The notes under the pieces were generated by a model that was not told the origin of the DNA, made no database searches, and saw only the letters and a program-made list of their open reading frames with translations. Below, piece after piece: positions 32,303 through 42,784 of a stretch of DNA of 64,000 nucleotides. This stretch comes from Aliidiomarina sanyensis (GTDB taxonomy: Bacteria; Pseudomonadota; Gammaproteobacteria; Enterobacterales; Alteromonadaceae). Numbering within the stretch: position 1 is the stretch's first letter; each line of letters starts with the position of its first letter. A program made the translations under genes and the position numbers. The stretch lies in NCBI RefSeq assembly GCF_003987175.1, contig NZ_PIPM01000001.1, forward strand, positions 310,001 through 374,000, read 5' to 3'.

Positions 32303-33028
32303 ATGGCTGATTTAAGCGAGCAAAACCAAAGACATCTTTTACTTCTGAGTAGTTCCAAGGCCGGCGACAGTGACTATCTTGTCCACAGCAAATTCTGGTT
32401 AAAATCCCATTTTTCACAATCAAAAACCATCGTTTTTATTCCGTATGCAGGTGTCCTCACTTCTTACGCAGAGTACACCGAAAAAGTGCAGCGCGCGCTG
32501 GCCGATATGGGAATGCACATTCGCGGGATCGAAAGCTATGCCAATCCGCGCGAAGCCATTTCGCAAGCAGACGGGGTCCTTGTTGGCGGAGGGAATACCT
32601 TTGTATTGCTCAATACATTATACCAATATGGGGTGCTTGATCCCTTACGCAAGCGCATTCTAGGCGGTATGCCGTACGCTGGGTGGAGCGCAGGAGCGAA
32701 TCTTGCCGGATTAACGATTCGCACCACCAACGATATGCCGATCATTGAGCCGCCGAGCTTTACTGCACTTGGCGTGGTGCCCTTCCAGATCAATCCGCAC
32801 TATCTCGATGCACACCCCCCTGGCTTTCATGGTGAGACAAGAGCGCAGCGACTCACCGAGTTTATGCGCGTCAATCCGCACACGACCACGATTGCACTGC
32901 GCGAAGGAACCGGACTGAAGGTCGAGGGGAACGCGATGCGGTTACTCGGTGCGGCGGATGCGGTTGCATTTCTCGACGGAAAGCAACACCCCCTCTCGGC
33001 AGGGAGCGTCGTTAGTCAATTTTTATAA
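32303..33028 (+). CDS. pepE: Dipeptidase E (alpha-aspartyl dipeptidase)
   Basis: Peptidase E cuts dipeptides with N-terminal aspartate, a serine peptidase of family S51. The 241 residues contain 'GVLVGGGNTFVLLNTL', the nucleophile Ser in 'AGWSAGANLAG' and the 'INPHYLD' block. I start at the ATG at 32303. An in-frame codon at 32279 adds eight residues. The 3' end overlaps the convergent bioD end by 17 bases. It agrees with a peptide-consuming lifestyle. Confidence 0.92.
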   Translation: MADLSEQNQRHLLLLSSSKAGDSDYLVHSKFWLKSHFSQSKTIVFIPYAGVLTSYAEYTEKVQRALADMGMHIRGIESYANPREAISQADGVLVGGGNTFVLLNTLYQYGVLDPLRKRILGGMPYAGWSAGANLAGLTIRTTNDMPIIEPPSFTALGVVPFQINPHYLDAHPPGFHGETRAQRLTEFMRVNPHTTTIALREGTGLKVEGNAMRLLGAADAVAFLDGKQHPLSAGSVVSQFL

Positions 33029-33707
33029 GGTGTTGGTGCGATTCGCACCAAGCCTGCTCGTCAGAAACATCTGCTAAAAAAGGGACTTCCGCAAGCAGCG
33101 GCGCGGCAATACGCTCTTTCAGTGTTGCCACGTTCTCCGTGTAATAGGGCATAGGCTCTGGAGTTAGCGTATTGGCAATCCAACCGCGCAAGTGACAGCC
33201 ACTTTGCGCGATTGCTGCAACGGTCAATAATGCATGATTTAAACAGCCGAGCTTCATCCCCACCACGAGAATCACGTCTTGATTTGTTTCACGGACAAAT
33301 TGGGGCATCAAATGACCTTCATCTAAGGGCAACATCCAACCACCCGCCCCTTCACAAAGCAGCAAGTCAGGCGATTTTGCATACAGTGCTTGCCATCCAA
33401 GCCTTGCCCGCAGCAATAAGTTACGCTCATTTGCTCGTTCTGCCGCGATGTGCGGTGCAATCGGCGGTTCCAATGCAATCGGATTCACTTCCTGATACGT
33501 TGTCGGCTCTGTGGCTAAGTGTTGCAAAATGAGCGCATCAGCGTTCTCGTAATGCCCCAGCGTTGGATTGCGGGTGCAACCCGCTGAAATAGGCTTCATC
33601 GCAAGAGTACGCAGCCCTTGCATCCAGGCAACGCGCAATAAGAGTGCAGAAACCCGTGTCTTCCCCGCATCGGTATCTGTCCCTGTGATAAATACACATG
33701 ATGTCAT
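33012..33707 (-). CDS. bioD: Dethiobiotin synthetase
   Basis: BioD closes the ureido ring of dethiobiotin from 7,8-diaminopelargonate, CO2 and ATP. The 231 residues start with the P-loop 'FITGTDTDAGKT' and contain 'MKPISAGC' and 'CEGAGGWMLPLD'. It is the last gene of bioBFCD, 39 bases after bioC. Its end overlaps the end of pepE on the other strand by 17 bases. Confidence 0.94.
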   Translation of the reverse strand: MTSCVFITGTDTDAGKTRVSALLLRVAWMQGLRTLAMKPISAGCTRNPTLGHYENADALILQHLATEPTTYQEVNPIALEPPIAPHIAAERANERNLLLRARLGWQALYAKSPDLLLCEGAGGWMLPLDEGHLMPQFVRETNQDVILVVGMKLGCLNHALLTVAAIAQSGCHLRGWIANTLTPEPMPYYTENVATLKERIAAPLLAEVPFLADVSDEQAWCESHQHLIKID

Positions 33708-33746
33708 AACTATTTCTCAACAATAAAATTGCTAACGATTTGAATA

Positions 33747-34571
33747 TCAGACGAGTTTTGACACTTTGAAAATACCGACTTGGTAGTCTAGCGGTAGTCC
33801 TTTTGGTTCTCTAAACCGCTCATAGCCCACCGTAAGGGCGCTTAATTCATTACGGGTGAGCCGTGGCGCCCTTCCATGCATAGGCGCGGCCGGATGGGGA
33901 CGATCGGCGCCAATTTTTGAAACACTTTGAATCAAAGCCTGAATAGTTGGAAACCAAGCGCGAAATGTTTCATGTTGTGCATATTCGATCCGTAAACCAT
34001 GATCGATTAACGCACCGTGCCACTGAGCGAAGCTCGCATGGCGTTCTGTTTGCAATGCGTCAATAATCTCAGGTCGCTCTTTCTGAGCAAAGGCTTGTCG
34101 TAACGGAAGCAGTGGCGATAGGCTCTGTTCTAGCACGACCGTAAAGTAACTTTCTCCCCCATCGCACATGATCCGAGTCATTTCCCTTATCAGTACTTCA
34201 GGTGATGTTGCCCATTGCATCGCAAAGTTTGAAAACACCAGGTCAAACCGTCCGTCTTCAAATGGCATCGATTCCATATCCGCACAGATAAAGTCGGCGC
34301 TGGGGTGCGCCTGACGCGCCTGAGCGATCATCCCCTCGGAAATATCGAGACCGTGATATAGCCCCCCGATACCCTGTAATCGTTGGGTATGGACACCGGG
34401 ACCACACCCTAAATCAAGCACACAGTGTATTCGTGCTCTGGTTCTTTGATCTAACAAACAAAACAGCCGTTCCGCGCCTTGATATTGGACGGTCGCGGTA
34501 TGGGCATAGCGTGCCGCCGACCGGCCAAACTGGGCTGCTATGTCAGGCTTCGTGGACGGTGCAAGCATCAT
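33747..34571 (-). CDS. bioC: Malonyl-ACP O-methyltransferase BioC
   Basis: BioC methylates malonyl-ACP to start pimeloyl synthesis for biotin. The 274 residues show the SAM-binding motif 'VLDLGCGPGVHT', 'YHGLDISEGMIAQARQ', 'FICADMESMPF' and 'FDLVFSNFAMQWA'. The start is the first of two adjacent ATG codons (34571), preceded by AAAGGAG ten bases upstream and lying inside the end of bioF, with 29 bases of overlap. The family N-terminus 'KPDIAAQFGRSAARY' begins right after it, so the far-upstream in-frame codon is rejected. Confidence 0.93.
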   Translation of the reverse strand: MMLAPSTKPDIAAQFGRSAARYAHTATVQYQGAERLFCLLDQRTRARIHCVLDLGCGPGVHTQRLQGIGGLYHGLDISEGMIAQARQAHPSADFICADMESMPFEDGRFDLVFSNFAMQWATSPEVLIREMTRIMCDGGESYFTVVLEQSLSPLLPLRQAFAQKERPEIIDALQTERHASFAQWHGALIDHGLRIEYAQHETFRAWFPTIQALIQSVSKIGADRPHPAAPMHGRAPRLTRNELSALTVGYERFREPKGLPLDYQVGIFKVSKLV

Positions 34572-35709
34572 GTAATGCAGGCTCCTTTCGTAAGATAACG
34601 TGCAGGGCATCAAAAAGCGCATCAATATCATGCGCGGTGTGCGCCGCAGATAATGCGAAACGCAGCCGTGCTGTGTGTTTCGGGACTGTCGGATAGCGAA
34701 TCGCAGTGCACTCAAAACCCGCTGCTCGAAGGTGCTCAGCTAATTGTAAGGCGTGTCCTGCGTCACCGACCACGAGCGGCTGTATCGGTGTTTCCGAAGG
34801 AGCTAAACGTAAATTTAATTGCGCCGCGTAATCGCAGAACCGATGAATATTTTGAAACAAGCGCCCTCTTCGCTCCGGCTCACTTCGAACACACTTTAGA
34901 CTCGCGCGGATCGCTTCAGCTTGTGCAGCAGGAAATGCGGTTGAATAGATAAAGTGACGACACCGCTGAACAAGGAAGTCGGCTATCGTGTGATCGGTCG
35001 CCACAAACGCGCCCGCCACGCCAAAGGCTTTACCAAAGGTTCCCGTCAGTACGTCAGGACGGTACGCGGTTGTGTCCATTACCCCTAATCCGCGCGCTCC
35101 CGTAACACCCAGTCCATGCGCATCATCTAGCATCAACAGTGCGTTGCTTCGTTTTGCCAGGTCATGCAGTCGAGCAACAGGTGCTTGGTCACCATCCATG
35201 CTAAACACCCCCTCAGACACCAACATCGCTGTTTGATCGGGTTGCATTTTCAATTGACGAAGGACCGTTTCGGCATGCTCAATATTTTGATGGTGAAAAC
35301 GCGCTATCCTCTCCGATTGCACGCCATCATAAATGGATGCATGGCAGAGTCGATCAAGCACCGGGACCATCCCGACTTCCGAAAGGGTACTCAGCACGCC
35401 CTGATTCGCTGCGTATCCGCTGCTGAAGAGCAACACGCGGTCGACGCCGAGCCAATCAGCGAGCTCCTCTGCAAGTACTTGATGCGCATCGCTGTAGCCT
35501 GTCACCAATGGGCTGGCTCCACTCCCGCTGCCGTATTGCTGCAATCCACGCTGAAAAGCCTCAATCACGCGCGGATCATGACGAAGGCCAAGGTAGTCAT
35601 TGCTTGCAAAGGTTCGTTGCATATGCGCCGCGGCGCGAGGCCGCAACGTGCGTCTCAAATGCACTGCGTCGGCTTGCACGAGCACCTGCTGCATACGGCT
35701 TCGTAGCAT
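34543..35709 (-). CDS. bioF: 8-amino-7-oxononanoate synthase
   Basis: BioF condenses pimeloyl-ACP with alanine, a PLP enzyme. The 388 residues have 'FASNDYLGLRHDP', 'GSGASPLVTGYSDAH', 'LMLDDAHGLGVTG' and the PLP lysine Lys227 in 'LTGTFGKAFGVAGA'. It starts two bases after the bioB stop and overlaps bioC, consistent with one operon. The ribosome site is weak, so coupling with bioB is likely. Confidence 0.95.
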   Translation of the reverse strand: MLRSRMQQVLVQADAVHLRRTLRPRAAAHMQRTFASNDYLGLRHDPRVIEAFQRGLQQYGSGSGASPLVTGYSDAHQVLAEELADWLGVDRVLLFSSGYAANQGVLSTLSEVGMVPVLDRLCHASIYDGVQSERIARFHHQNIEHAETVLRQLKMQPDQTAMLVSEGVFSMDGDQAPVARLHDLAKRSNALLMLDDAHGLGVTGARGLGVMDTTAYRPDVLTGTFGKAFGVAGAFVATDHTIADFLVQRCRHFIYSTAFPAAQAEAIRASLKCVRSEPERRGRLFQNIHRFCDYAAQLNLRLAPSETPIQPLVVGDAGHALQLAEHLRAAGFECTAIRYPTVPKHTARLRFALSAAHTAHDIDALFDALHVILRKEPALHDACTVHEA

Positions 35710-35711
35710 GG

Positions 35712-36716
35712 TTAACAGGCTTCCCGTGCCGTCGCATCATAAAACAAGTCAGGTTTCGCTTTGCGTTGTTCCGGGCTGATCCCCAAGCGAGCGAAAAGTT
35801 TCATATCTGCCTCAGCCACTGGATTCGCCGTGGTCAGGAGCTTCTCCCCGTAAAAGATAGAGTTAGCACCCGCAAGGAAGCACAGGGCCTGTAATTCATC
35901 AGACATGGTTTCGCGTCCAGCCGAGAGGCGCACATGAGATTCTGGCATTAAAATACGCGCGACAGCGATACAGCGAACAAACTCGAACGGATCCAGATCG
36001 TCTAAATGGTCCAAAGGAGTACCCGATACTTTGACGAGCTGGTTAATGGGCACACTTTCAGGTGGAACAGGCATGTTGGCAAGTTGCTGCAACAGACCAA
36101 TGCGGTCCTTCTGGTCTTCCCCCATGCCAACAATTCCCCCCGAACAAACCTTCATCCCAGCAGTCCGCACATGACTCAATGTATTCAGGCGATCTTGGTA
36201 GGTACGGGTTGTAATGATGTCCCCGTAGAACTCGGGCGAGGTATCGAGGTTATGGTTGTAATAATCGAGTCCAGCTTCGGCCAGTGCTTGTGCTTGCGCC
36301 TCGCTCAGCATGCCCAATGTCATGCAGGTCTCCAGACCCATGTCTCGAACACCCTGAATCATTGCGAGAAGTTTCGGCATATCGCGCTCTTTCGGGTTGC
36401 GCCATGCCGCTCCCATGCAAAACCGCGTCGCGCCGGTCTGCTTTGCACGCCCCGCTTGTTCCAGTACTTTCTGAACCTCCATCAGCTGTTCTTTTTCAAG
36501 GCCGGTATCGTAGCGGGCGCTTTGCGGACAGTATTTACAGTCTTCTGGGCAAGCGCCTGTCTTGATGGAAAGTAAGGTGCTTACCTGCACTTCGTTCGGA
36601 TTGAAATGATCACGGTGAACTTGCTGAGCGCGAAACAGCAAATCATTAAACGGAAGATCAAACAATGCTTGAATTGCATCGCGCGTCCAGCGCATGGTGG
36701 ATTGAGTCGTCGCCAT
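35712..36716 (-). CDS. bioB: Biotin synthase
   Basis: Radical-SAM enzyme that inserts sulfur into dethiobiotin. The 334 residues carry the cluster motif Cys56-Pro-Glu-Asp-Cys60-Lys-Tyr-Cys63 and blocks '[14 protein letters not shown]', '[12 protein letters not shown]' and '[10 protein letters not shown]'. It is the first gene of bioBFCD. A TTGACA hexamer on its strand at 36776-36781 overlaps the proposed BirA operator. Confidence 0.97.
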   Translation of the reverse strand: MATTQSTMRWTRDAIQALFDLPFNDLLFRAQQVHRDHFNPNEVQVSTLLSIKTGACPEDCKYCPQSARYDTGLEKEQLMEVQKVLEQAGRAKQTGATRFCMGAAWRNPKERDMPKLLAMIQGVRDMGLETCMTLGMLSEAQAQALAEAGLDYYNHNLDTSPEFYGDIITTRTYQDRLNTLSHVRTAGMKVCSGGIVGMGEDQKDRIGLLQQLANMPVPPESVPINQLVKVSGTPLDHLDDLDPFEFVRCIAVARILMPESHVRLSAGRETMSDELQALCFLAGANSIFYGEKLLTTANPVAEADMKLFARLGISPEQRKAKPDLFYDATAREAC

Positions 36717-36774
36717 GGGTTTCTCATTATTCTGGTTGAGGAAATTCTCGACTAGCTTACGGCCAGACCGTACA

Positions 36775-36807
36775 CTGTCAACTTAAACAAGATTCACAAA
36801 TTTACAT
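36775..36807. promoter_or_regulatory. Candidate BirA operator between bioB and bioA
   Basis: CTGTCAACT (36775-36783) and AATTTACAT (36799-36807) are 15 bases apart and match the BirA half-sites TTGTAAACC and GGTTTACAA at six of nine positions each. They lie in the divergent bio promoter region, where the operator sits in E. coli. The left half covers a TTGACA hexamer suited to bioB transcription, so bound repressor would block it. Confidence 0.6.
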
Positions 36808-36825
36808 CTAGTTAAATTATAGACT

Positions 36826-38112
36826 ATGCAATTGATTGATCATGTGTTCGACCAGCGTCATATATGGCATCCCTACACATCTCTGACCACCCCACTGCCC
36901 GTCTATCCGGTCGTTTCAGCGCAGGGTGTTGAGTTGCAGCTTGAATCAGGCGAACGGCTTGTTGATGGCATGGCGAGCTGGTGGTCCGCTGTACACGGTT
37001 ACAATCACCCCGAGTTAAATGCGGCGGCCAAGGCACAAATCGACCAGATGGCCCACGTCATGTTCGGGGGAATTACTCATGCCCCAGCCGTCGACGTCAG
37101 CAAGCGTCTGGTGGCCCTTACCCCCGATCCCTTAGACGCTGTTTTCCTCGCAGACTCGGGCTCTATCGCGGTGGAAGTGGCGATTAAGATGGCATTGCAG
37201 TATCAAGTGAGTCGCGGCAAGCCGAGTAAATCTTCGTTGATTACCATCCGCCAGGGATATCACGGCGATACGTTTGCTGCCATGTCTGTGTGTGATCCAG
37301 TGAATGGCATGCACGAACTTTTCACAGGCATCCTACCGAAGCACTATTTCGTTCCGGCGCCGACCCTGCGGCCATGGGACGCTTGGGATGAGCACGAGAT
37401 GGCTGCGCTTAGAAACGAGCTTGAACAACATCATGAACATATTGCAGCGCTCATTCTCGAACCGATCGTGCAAGGCGCGGGTGGCATGCGCTTTTATCAC
37501 CCGAACTATTTGAAGCGAGCTCGTGCGTTGTGCGACCAATTCGACATTCTGTTGATCGCTGATGAAATTGCGACGGGATTTGGCCGGACCGGTAAGCTAT
37601 TTGCCTGTGAACATGCCCAGATAGTGCCTGATATTTTGTGTGTGGGTAAGGCACTAAGCGGTGGCTATATGACACTCGCTGCGACGCTGACAACCCGCGA
37701 GGTCGCCGACACCATTGGCCACGGTCCTGGCGGAGGTGCGCTTATGCATGGGCCGACTTTCATGGGCAACCCCCTCGCCTGTGCGGTAGCAGCAAAAAGT
37801 CTTGAATTGATCGCACGAAATGACTGGCAAGCCCAAGTTGCGGCGATAGGAAGGCAACTCAGCGAGGAATTAGCACCCTGCGCGGCACTTCAGGGGGTTG
37901 CCGATGTGCGATGCTTTGGTGCAATTGGGGTGGTGGAGATGCATCAACCCGTTGATGTTGCTGAAGCGCAGCGTTTTTTCGTTTCCCAAGGCGTTTGGAT
38001 TCGGCCTTTTGGCAAGCTGATCTATATCATGCCGCCCTACATCATAACCCAAGCTCAACTTGCACGATTAACCACTGCGATTTTTGCTTGGTGTAAACAG
38101 GTTTCAGATTGA
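36826..38112 (+). CDS. bioA: Adenosylmethionine-8-amino-7-oxononanoate aminotransferase
   Basis: BioA transfers an amino group from SAM to make 7,8-diaminopelargonate. The 428 residues start with the family sequence '[13 protein letters not shown]', contain '[16 protein letters not shown]', '[14 protein letters not shown]' and the PLP lysine Lys275 in '[11 protein letters not shown]'. The start codon is fixed by homology, yet only an AT-rich stretch with no ribosome-binding site precedes it. It may be leaderless or weakly translated. Confidence 0.96.
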   Translation: MQLIDHVFDQRHIWHPYTSLTTPLPVYPVVSAQGVELQLESGERLVDGMASWWSAVHGYNHPELNAAAKAQIDQMAHVMFGGITHAPAVDVSKRLVALTPDPLDAVFLADSGSIAVEVAIKMALQYQVSRGKPSKSSLITIRQGYHGDTFAAMSVCDPVNGMHELFTGILPKHYFVPAPTLRPWDAWDEHEMAALRNELEQHHEHIAALILEPIVQGAGGMRFYHPNYLKRARALCDQFDILLIADEIATGFGRTGKLFACEHAQIVPDILCVGKALSGGYMTLAATLTTREVADTIGHGPGGGALMHGPTFMGNPLACAVAAKSLELIARNDWQAQVAAIGRQLSEELAPCAALQGVADVRCFGAIGVVEMHQPVDVAEAQRFFVSQGVWIRPFGKLIYIMPPYIITQAQLARLTTAIFAWCKQVSD

Positions 38113-38227
38113 GATCAGGATTGCACGGATCGCAGCAAAAAAGTAACATACCGGGCTTATTCTTGTGCGATTTGTGCACTCCTTTTACTTTTATCTCGTT
38201 GCGAAGCGTTCCGGAGACAACTGCCCC

Positions 38228-39628
38228 ATGACGATAGCCGTAATTAAAGACGTATTAGCTGGTAAATTTGCCGTTGGCGACACGGTCACAGTCCGCGGAT
38301 GGGTCCGTACCCGTCGGGACTCGAAAGCCGGTATCTCATTCATCAATATTCACGATGGAACATGTTTTGATGCGGTTCAAGCAGTTGCCCCCAATACGTT
38401 GTCTAATTACCAAAATGAGGTGGTACGTCTAACCACGGGTTGTTCTGTGGTCGTGACCGGCACTGTGGCGGAGTCTGCAGGTCAGGGCCAAGCGTTCGAA
38501 CTTCAAGCCACTGACGTTGAAGTGATTGGTTGGGTGGAAGATCCTGATACCTATCCAATGGCTCCGAAGCGGCATAGCATGGAATATCTCCGTGAGTTTG
38601 CCCACCTTCGTCCACGGACCAACATCACCGGAGCCGTCACACGTGTACGGCACTGCCTCGCCCAAGCGGTCCACCGCTTTTTCCATGAGCGCGGATTCTA
38701 CTGGATCAGCACGCCAATCATCACGACGAGCGATGCTGAGGGGGCCGGTGAATTATTCCGCGTCTCGACCTTGGATTTAATGAACCTCCCACGCACTGAA
38801 AATGGTCAGGTTGATTTCAAAGAAGACTTCTTTGGTAAAGAAGCATTCCTCACGGTATCGGGTCAGTTAAACGTTGAGACATACGCCTGTGCGTTATCGA
38901 ATGTGTATACCTTTGGTCCAACCTTTCGTGCAGAAAACTCAAATACCAGTCGTCACCTCGCTGAATTTTGGATGATTGAGCCAGAAGTTGCCTTTGCCGA
39001 TTTAAACGATATGGCTGCGCTTGCTGAGGACATGCTTAAATATGTGTTCCGCGCGGTCCTCGAAGAACGCGCAGATGACATGGCTTTCTTTGCTGAGCGC
39101 ATTGATAAAGAGGCTATTTCACGCCTGCAACATGTGATCGACAACGATTTTGTCCATATGGATTACACCGACGCCGTGGAGATCCTTCAAAAATGTGGCA
39201 AGACCTTTAATTATCCCGTGAGCTGGGGAACCGATTTACAATCCGAGCATGAGCGCTACTTGGCCGAAGAACATGTTGGCGCACCGGTTATCTTGAAAAA
39301 CTATCCTCGCGATATCAAAGCGTTTTATATGCGCCAAAACGACGATGGAAAGACCGTCGCAGCGATGGATGTTCTTGCGCCAGGCATCGGAGAGATCATT
39401 GGTGGAAGTGCCCGTGAGGAGCGCCTCGACCTACTTGACCAGCGCCTTGAGGAAATGAACCTGCCGAAAGAAGAATACAGCTGGTATCGTGATCTGCGTC
39501 GTTATGGCACAGTTCCCCATGCGGGCTTCGGACTCGGGTTTGAGCGGCTCGTTGCCTATGTCACTGGCGTTCAAAATATCCGTGACGTAATTCCATTCCC
39601 ACGTTCACCGAAGAACGCAGAATTCTAA
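38228..39628 (+). CDS. asnS: Asparaginyl-tRNA synthetase
   Basis: Charges tRNA-Asn. The 466 residues equal the E. coli enzyme in length. The N-terminal OB-fold (about 15-105) is followed by a class II core with motif 2 '[25 protein letters not shown]' region and motif 3 '[10 protein letters not shown]'. The ATG at 38228 has GGAG about twelve bases upstream. A frame from 38165 adds 21 residues without conservation. It ends in a strong terminator. Confidence 0.97.
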   Translation: MTIAVIKDVLAGKFAVGDTVTVRGWVRTRRDSKAGISFINIHDGTCFDAVQAVAPNTLSNYQNEVVRLTTGCSVVVTGTVAESAGQGQAFELQATDVEVIGWVEDPDTYPMAPKRHSMEYLREFAHLRPRTNITGAVTRVRHCLAQAVHRFFHERGFYWISTPIITTSDAEGAGELFRVSTLDLMNLPRTENGQVDFKEDFFGKEAFLTVSGQLNVETYACALSNVYTFGPTFRAENSNTSRHLAEFWMIEPEVAFADLNDMAALAEDMLKYVFRAVLEERADDMAFFAERIDKEAISRLQHVIDNDFVHMDYTDAVEILQKCGKTFNYPVSWGTDLQSEHERYLAEEHVGAPVILKNYPRDIKAFYMRQNDDGKTVAAMDVLAPGIGEIIGGSAREERLDLLDQRLEEMNLPKEEYSWYRDLRRYGTVPHAGFGLGFERLVAYVTGVQNIRDVIPFPRSPKNAEF

Positions 39629-39658
39629 TCACGCTCCTACGCGATAAATGAACCAATA

Positions 39659-39694
39659 GAAAAAGCCGGTCGTCTCGCGACGACCGGCTTTTTG
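39659..39694. terminator. Bidirectional terminator between asnS and argH(A)
   Basis: Fourteen-base perfect stem AAAAGCCGGTCGTC/GACGACCGGCTTTT (39661-39692) with a TCGC loop and T-runs on both strands. It lies between convergent genes. Confidence 0.95.
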
Positions 39695-39710
39695 CTGTTT
39701 TGACTACGTC

Positions 39711-41552
39711 CTACAAGCGTATTTCGAGGCCTGTTTCATCGCAAGCATGCTTCCGCGGACAAAACTCGCAATCTTTCATGACTTTTTCAGGCCAACGACT
39801 CTTATCCGCCACAGCGAACCCAAGTTTCGCGAAGAATGCGGGCGCGCGGGTCAATGCAATCACACGCGCAATGCCAAGATTACGCGCTTGATCGAGCAAG
39901 AAATTCACCAACTCTGCACCCATGCCCTTTCCTTGCAATCCCGGCTGCAAGCCCAGGGAGCGTATCTCCGCTAACCCCGTGCCATAAACGTATAAGGCAC
40001 CACAGCCAACTACCTCGCCGTCAATTTCCGCGACCGCAAACTGATGAATCGCCTGCATGATATCTTGCTCTTGGCGCGGCAAATGTTCGCCTTTGCCCGC
40101 CCAATAACGAATCAGATCCGCTATCTTGGGAACATCGGTCAGTTTTGCTTGCCGCACGTGGGTTAACGCCGCTGCGTGCGCTTGCGCCCGTTGACGTGCT
40201 CGACGTAACGCCGAATGTACTTTCGCTGGCGCAGTCCCGCCAAGCGCTGCCCGTCGACTCATACCGGCATCTAGTGCGAGGGCTGCGTACACGTCTTCAG
40301 CGATCGCATCATGTACTTCGCGCATGTCATTCAAAGAAAGTCCTTCGAGGGGGACTCCTTTACGCAACGCGGCAAGAACCAATTTTCCACTCAGCTCGTG
40401 CGCATCACGGAACGGCACCCCCTTCCCGACCAGATAATCAGCAAGATCCGTGGCATTTGAATAGCCAAGCTCTGCAGCAGCTTGCGCCGCTTGGGTATCG
40501 ACGCGCAAATGAGGTAATGCATAAGCGATGATCGACAAACATTGCTGCCACTGCGCAAGCCCATCGAAAAACCCTTCTTTGTCCTCTTGCATATCTTTGT
40601 TGTAGGCCAGTGGTAAACCCTTGACGGTCATCAACATCGCTTGTAAATGCCCAGCAACCCGGCCTGTTTTTCCGCGAATAAGCTCAAATACATCGGGATT
40701 CTTCTTTTGCGGCATCAATGAGGAACCACTGGAGATGGCATCACCGAGGAGAAAGAACCCTGCCTCACCGGAACAATAAAACACTAGATCTTCCGACAGG
40801 CGTGACAAATGGACCATGCTCAAACTTGCGACACTCAAAAGCTCAATCACAAAATCTCGGTCAGACACGGCATCAAGGCTGTTCCGACAGGCACCGTTGA
40901 GACCGAGATCTTGCGCGATCTGATGGCGATCCACCGCAACACCTGATCCAGCCAAGGCGCCACAACCGAGTGGCGCTTGCGCGGTCCGCTCGCGTGCTTG
41001 CGTCAGACGCTCGAGGTCACGCTCAAGCATTTCTACATATGCGAGTGCCCAGTGGCTAACTAAGACCGGCTGTGCCCGTTGGAGATGCGTATAACCTGGC
41101 ATGACCGCGTGTTCATATTGCTCAGCAAAAGCTAATAAGCTGTCCATGGCGGCGAGCAAATGTTCACCAATCACATGGGTTTGCGTGAGCGCCCAAAGAC
41201 GCAAGTCCGTCGCTACGAGATCATTGCGCGATCGTCCGGTATGCAGCTTTCGGGCAACCTTTCCGACGATCTCCTGAAGCTCCGTTTCGACCCAACTATG
41301 AATATCTTCTTCGGATGAACTCAGTGGCGCTTTCGGGTTCGCTTCCACGCGCGCAAGCAACGTATCGAGGCCCGCTTGCAAGGTCGCTTGTTCCTCTGCA
41401 TTAATCATTGCTTCTCGCGCTAATGCATCAACCCACGCCTTACTTGCCGCAATATCAAAAGGTGCAAGAACATAGTCAAATTTCAGCGAGTCATTGAACG
41501 CGCGAAATTCACCGGCAGTCGCTTGCTCGAAGCGACCTCCCCACATACTCAT
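39711..41552 (-). CDS. argH: Argininosuccinate lyase fused to N-acetylglutamate synthase (ArgHA)
   Basis: A 613-residue bifunctional protein. Residues 1 to about 460 are argininosuccinate lyase, with 'MWGGRF' at the start, '[16 protein letters not shown]', '[16 protein letters not shown]' and the signature '[19 protein letters not shown]'. From about 475 a GNAT acetyltransferase domain follows, with '[21 protein letters not shown]' for acetyl-CoA and a cysteine-rich end '[12 protein letters not shown]' typical of short N-acetylglutamate synthases. The same fusion is known in marine gammaproteobacteria. It supplies both the first and last steps of arginine synthesis. It overlaps argG by four bases. 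Confidence 0.96.
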   Translation of the reverse strand: MSMWGGRFEQATAGEFRAFNDSLKFDYVLAPFDIAASKAWVDALAREAMINAEEQATLQAGLDTLLARVEANPKAPLSSSEEDIHSWVETELQEIVGKVARKLHTGRSRNDLVATDLRLWALTQTHVIGEHLLAAMDSLLAFAEQYEHAVMPGYTHLQRAQPVLVSHWALAYVEMLERDLERLTQARERTAQAPLGCGALAGSGVAVDRHQIAQDLGLNGACRNSLDAVSDRDFVIELLSVASLSMVHLSRLSEDLVFYCSGEAGFFLLGDAISSGSSLMPQKKNPDVFELIRGKTGRVAGHLQAMLMTVKGLPLAYNKDMQEDKEGFFDGLAQWQQCLSIIAYALPHLRVDTQAAQAAAELGYSNATDLADYLVGKGVPFRDAHELSGKLVLAALRKGVPLEGLSLNDMREVHDAIAEDVYAALALDAGMSRRAALGGTAPAKVHSALRRARQRAQAHAAALTHVRQAKLTDVPKIADLIRYWAGKGEHLPRQEQDIMQAIHQFAVAEIDGEVVGCGALYVYGTGLAEIRSLGLQPGLQGKGMGAELVNFLLDQARNLGIARVIALTRAPAFFAKLGFAVADKSRWPEKVMKDCEFCPRKHACDETGLEIRL

Positions 41553-42784
41553 TGGAGGCCTCCTTGTTTTAAGGCACGGATCCGACTCGAAAGACTAAAT
41601 AAGCGAATAAACCCTTCCGCGTCTTTTTGATGATAGACTTCGTCCTCCTCGAAGGTCGCAAAGGCCTCCGAATACAGGCTGAATTCTGATTTTCGTCCAA
41701 CGACGGTGATATTTCCTTTGTACAAGGATACGCGGACCGTTCCAGTTAGTTTCTCAGCAAGCGTCGCTACCGCCGCGAGCAGCGCGTGGCGCACCGGGGT
41801 AAACCACTGCCCGTCATATAACAGATCCGCGAGTTGTTGCCCGAGCTGATGACGCAAGCGCTGACACGGTCGATCATGTACCAACTCCTCCAATCCACGC
41901 AGTGCGGTATACCAGATCGCCCCACCGGGAGTCTCATAACAACCTCGGGACTTCATACCCACCAAACGATTCTCAACAATATCAATACGACCAACCCCGT
42001 GCTCAGCACCGATTTGGTTTAACACAATCAAGGCCTCGGTTTGGCTGACTGACTGACCGTTCAGCTTAATGAGCTGACCGTTTTCAAAACTCAGCTCCAC
42101 CAACTCACTTTGGTCTGGTGCGTCTTGCGGTGACTTGGAAAGCGTCCATACTTGCTCGCTTGGGGCTTGCCACGGGTCTTCGAGCTCGCCGCCTTCATGG
42201 GAGATGTGCCACAGGTTGGCATCACGGCTATAAATTTTCGTCGCACTGGCCGAAGTTTTAATGTCACGCTCGGCTAGGTAGTTCAGGAGGTCTTGCCGTG
42301 AACGCATATCCCACTCACGCCACGGCGCGATTACTTTTAAGTGTGGAGCAAGTGCCGCAAATGTGCTTTCGAAACGAACCTGATCATTACCCTTACCGGT
42401 GCATCCGTGACATACCGCATCAGCCCCTACTTCGAGCGCGACTTGCACTTGTGCCTCGGCAATGACCGGTCGAGCAAGGGCCGTTCCAAGCAAATACTGC
42501 TCCTCATAAATAGCCCCCGCCTGCATTGCGGGTGAAATCAACTCATTTACGAATTTGTCTTTAAGATCCACCACATAACAGGCGCTTGCACCCGTTTTCA
42601 GCGCTTTCTCCTCAATTCCCGCCAGCTCCTCTTCGCCTTGTCCAACGTCTGCCACAAACGCGATCACTTCGCATTGGTAATGCTCGCGTAACCACGGAAT
42701 AATTGCTGACGTATCAAGACCGCCTGAATAAGCGAGAACCACTTTTTGCACGTCTGCGTGCGATGATGAATGATGTGCACTCAT
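41549..42784 (-). CDS. argG: Argininosuccinate synthase
   Basis: Joins citrulline and aspartate using ATP. The 411 residues have the N-type ATP pyrophosphatase loop '[16 protein letters not shown]', '[15 protein letters not shown]' and '[22 protein letters not shown]'. A 10-residue His/Ser-rich N-terminal extension precedes the family start. Four-base overlaps with argF upstream and argH(A) downstream show a tight operon. Confidence 0.97.
   Translation of the reverse strand: MSAHHSSSHADVQKVVLAYSGGLDTSAIIPWLREHYQCEVIAFVADVGQGEEELAGIEEKALKTGASACYVVDLKDKFVNELISPAMQAGAIYEEQYLLGTALARPVIAEAQVQVALEVGADAVCHGCTGKGNDQVRFESTFAALAPHLKVIAPWREWDMRSRQDLLNYLAERDIKTSASATKIYSRDANLWHISHEGGELEDPWQAPSEQVWTLSKSPQDAPDQSELVELSFENGQLIKLNGQSVSQTEALIVLNQIGAEHGVGRIDIVENRLVGMKSRGCYETPGGAIWYTALRGLEELVHDRPCQRLRHQLGQQLADLLYDGQWFTPVRHALLAAVATLAEKLTGTVRVSLYKGNITVVGRKSEFSLYSEAFATFEEDEVYHQKDAEGFIRLFSLSSRIRALKQGGLQ

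Noticed and set aside
36006-36575. 189-codon plus-strand open frame
   Set aside because: Antisense to the conserved bioB gene, with no family features.
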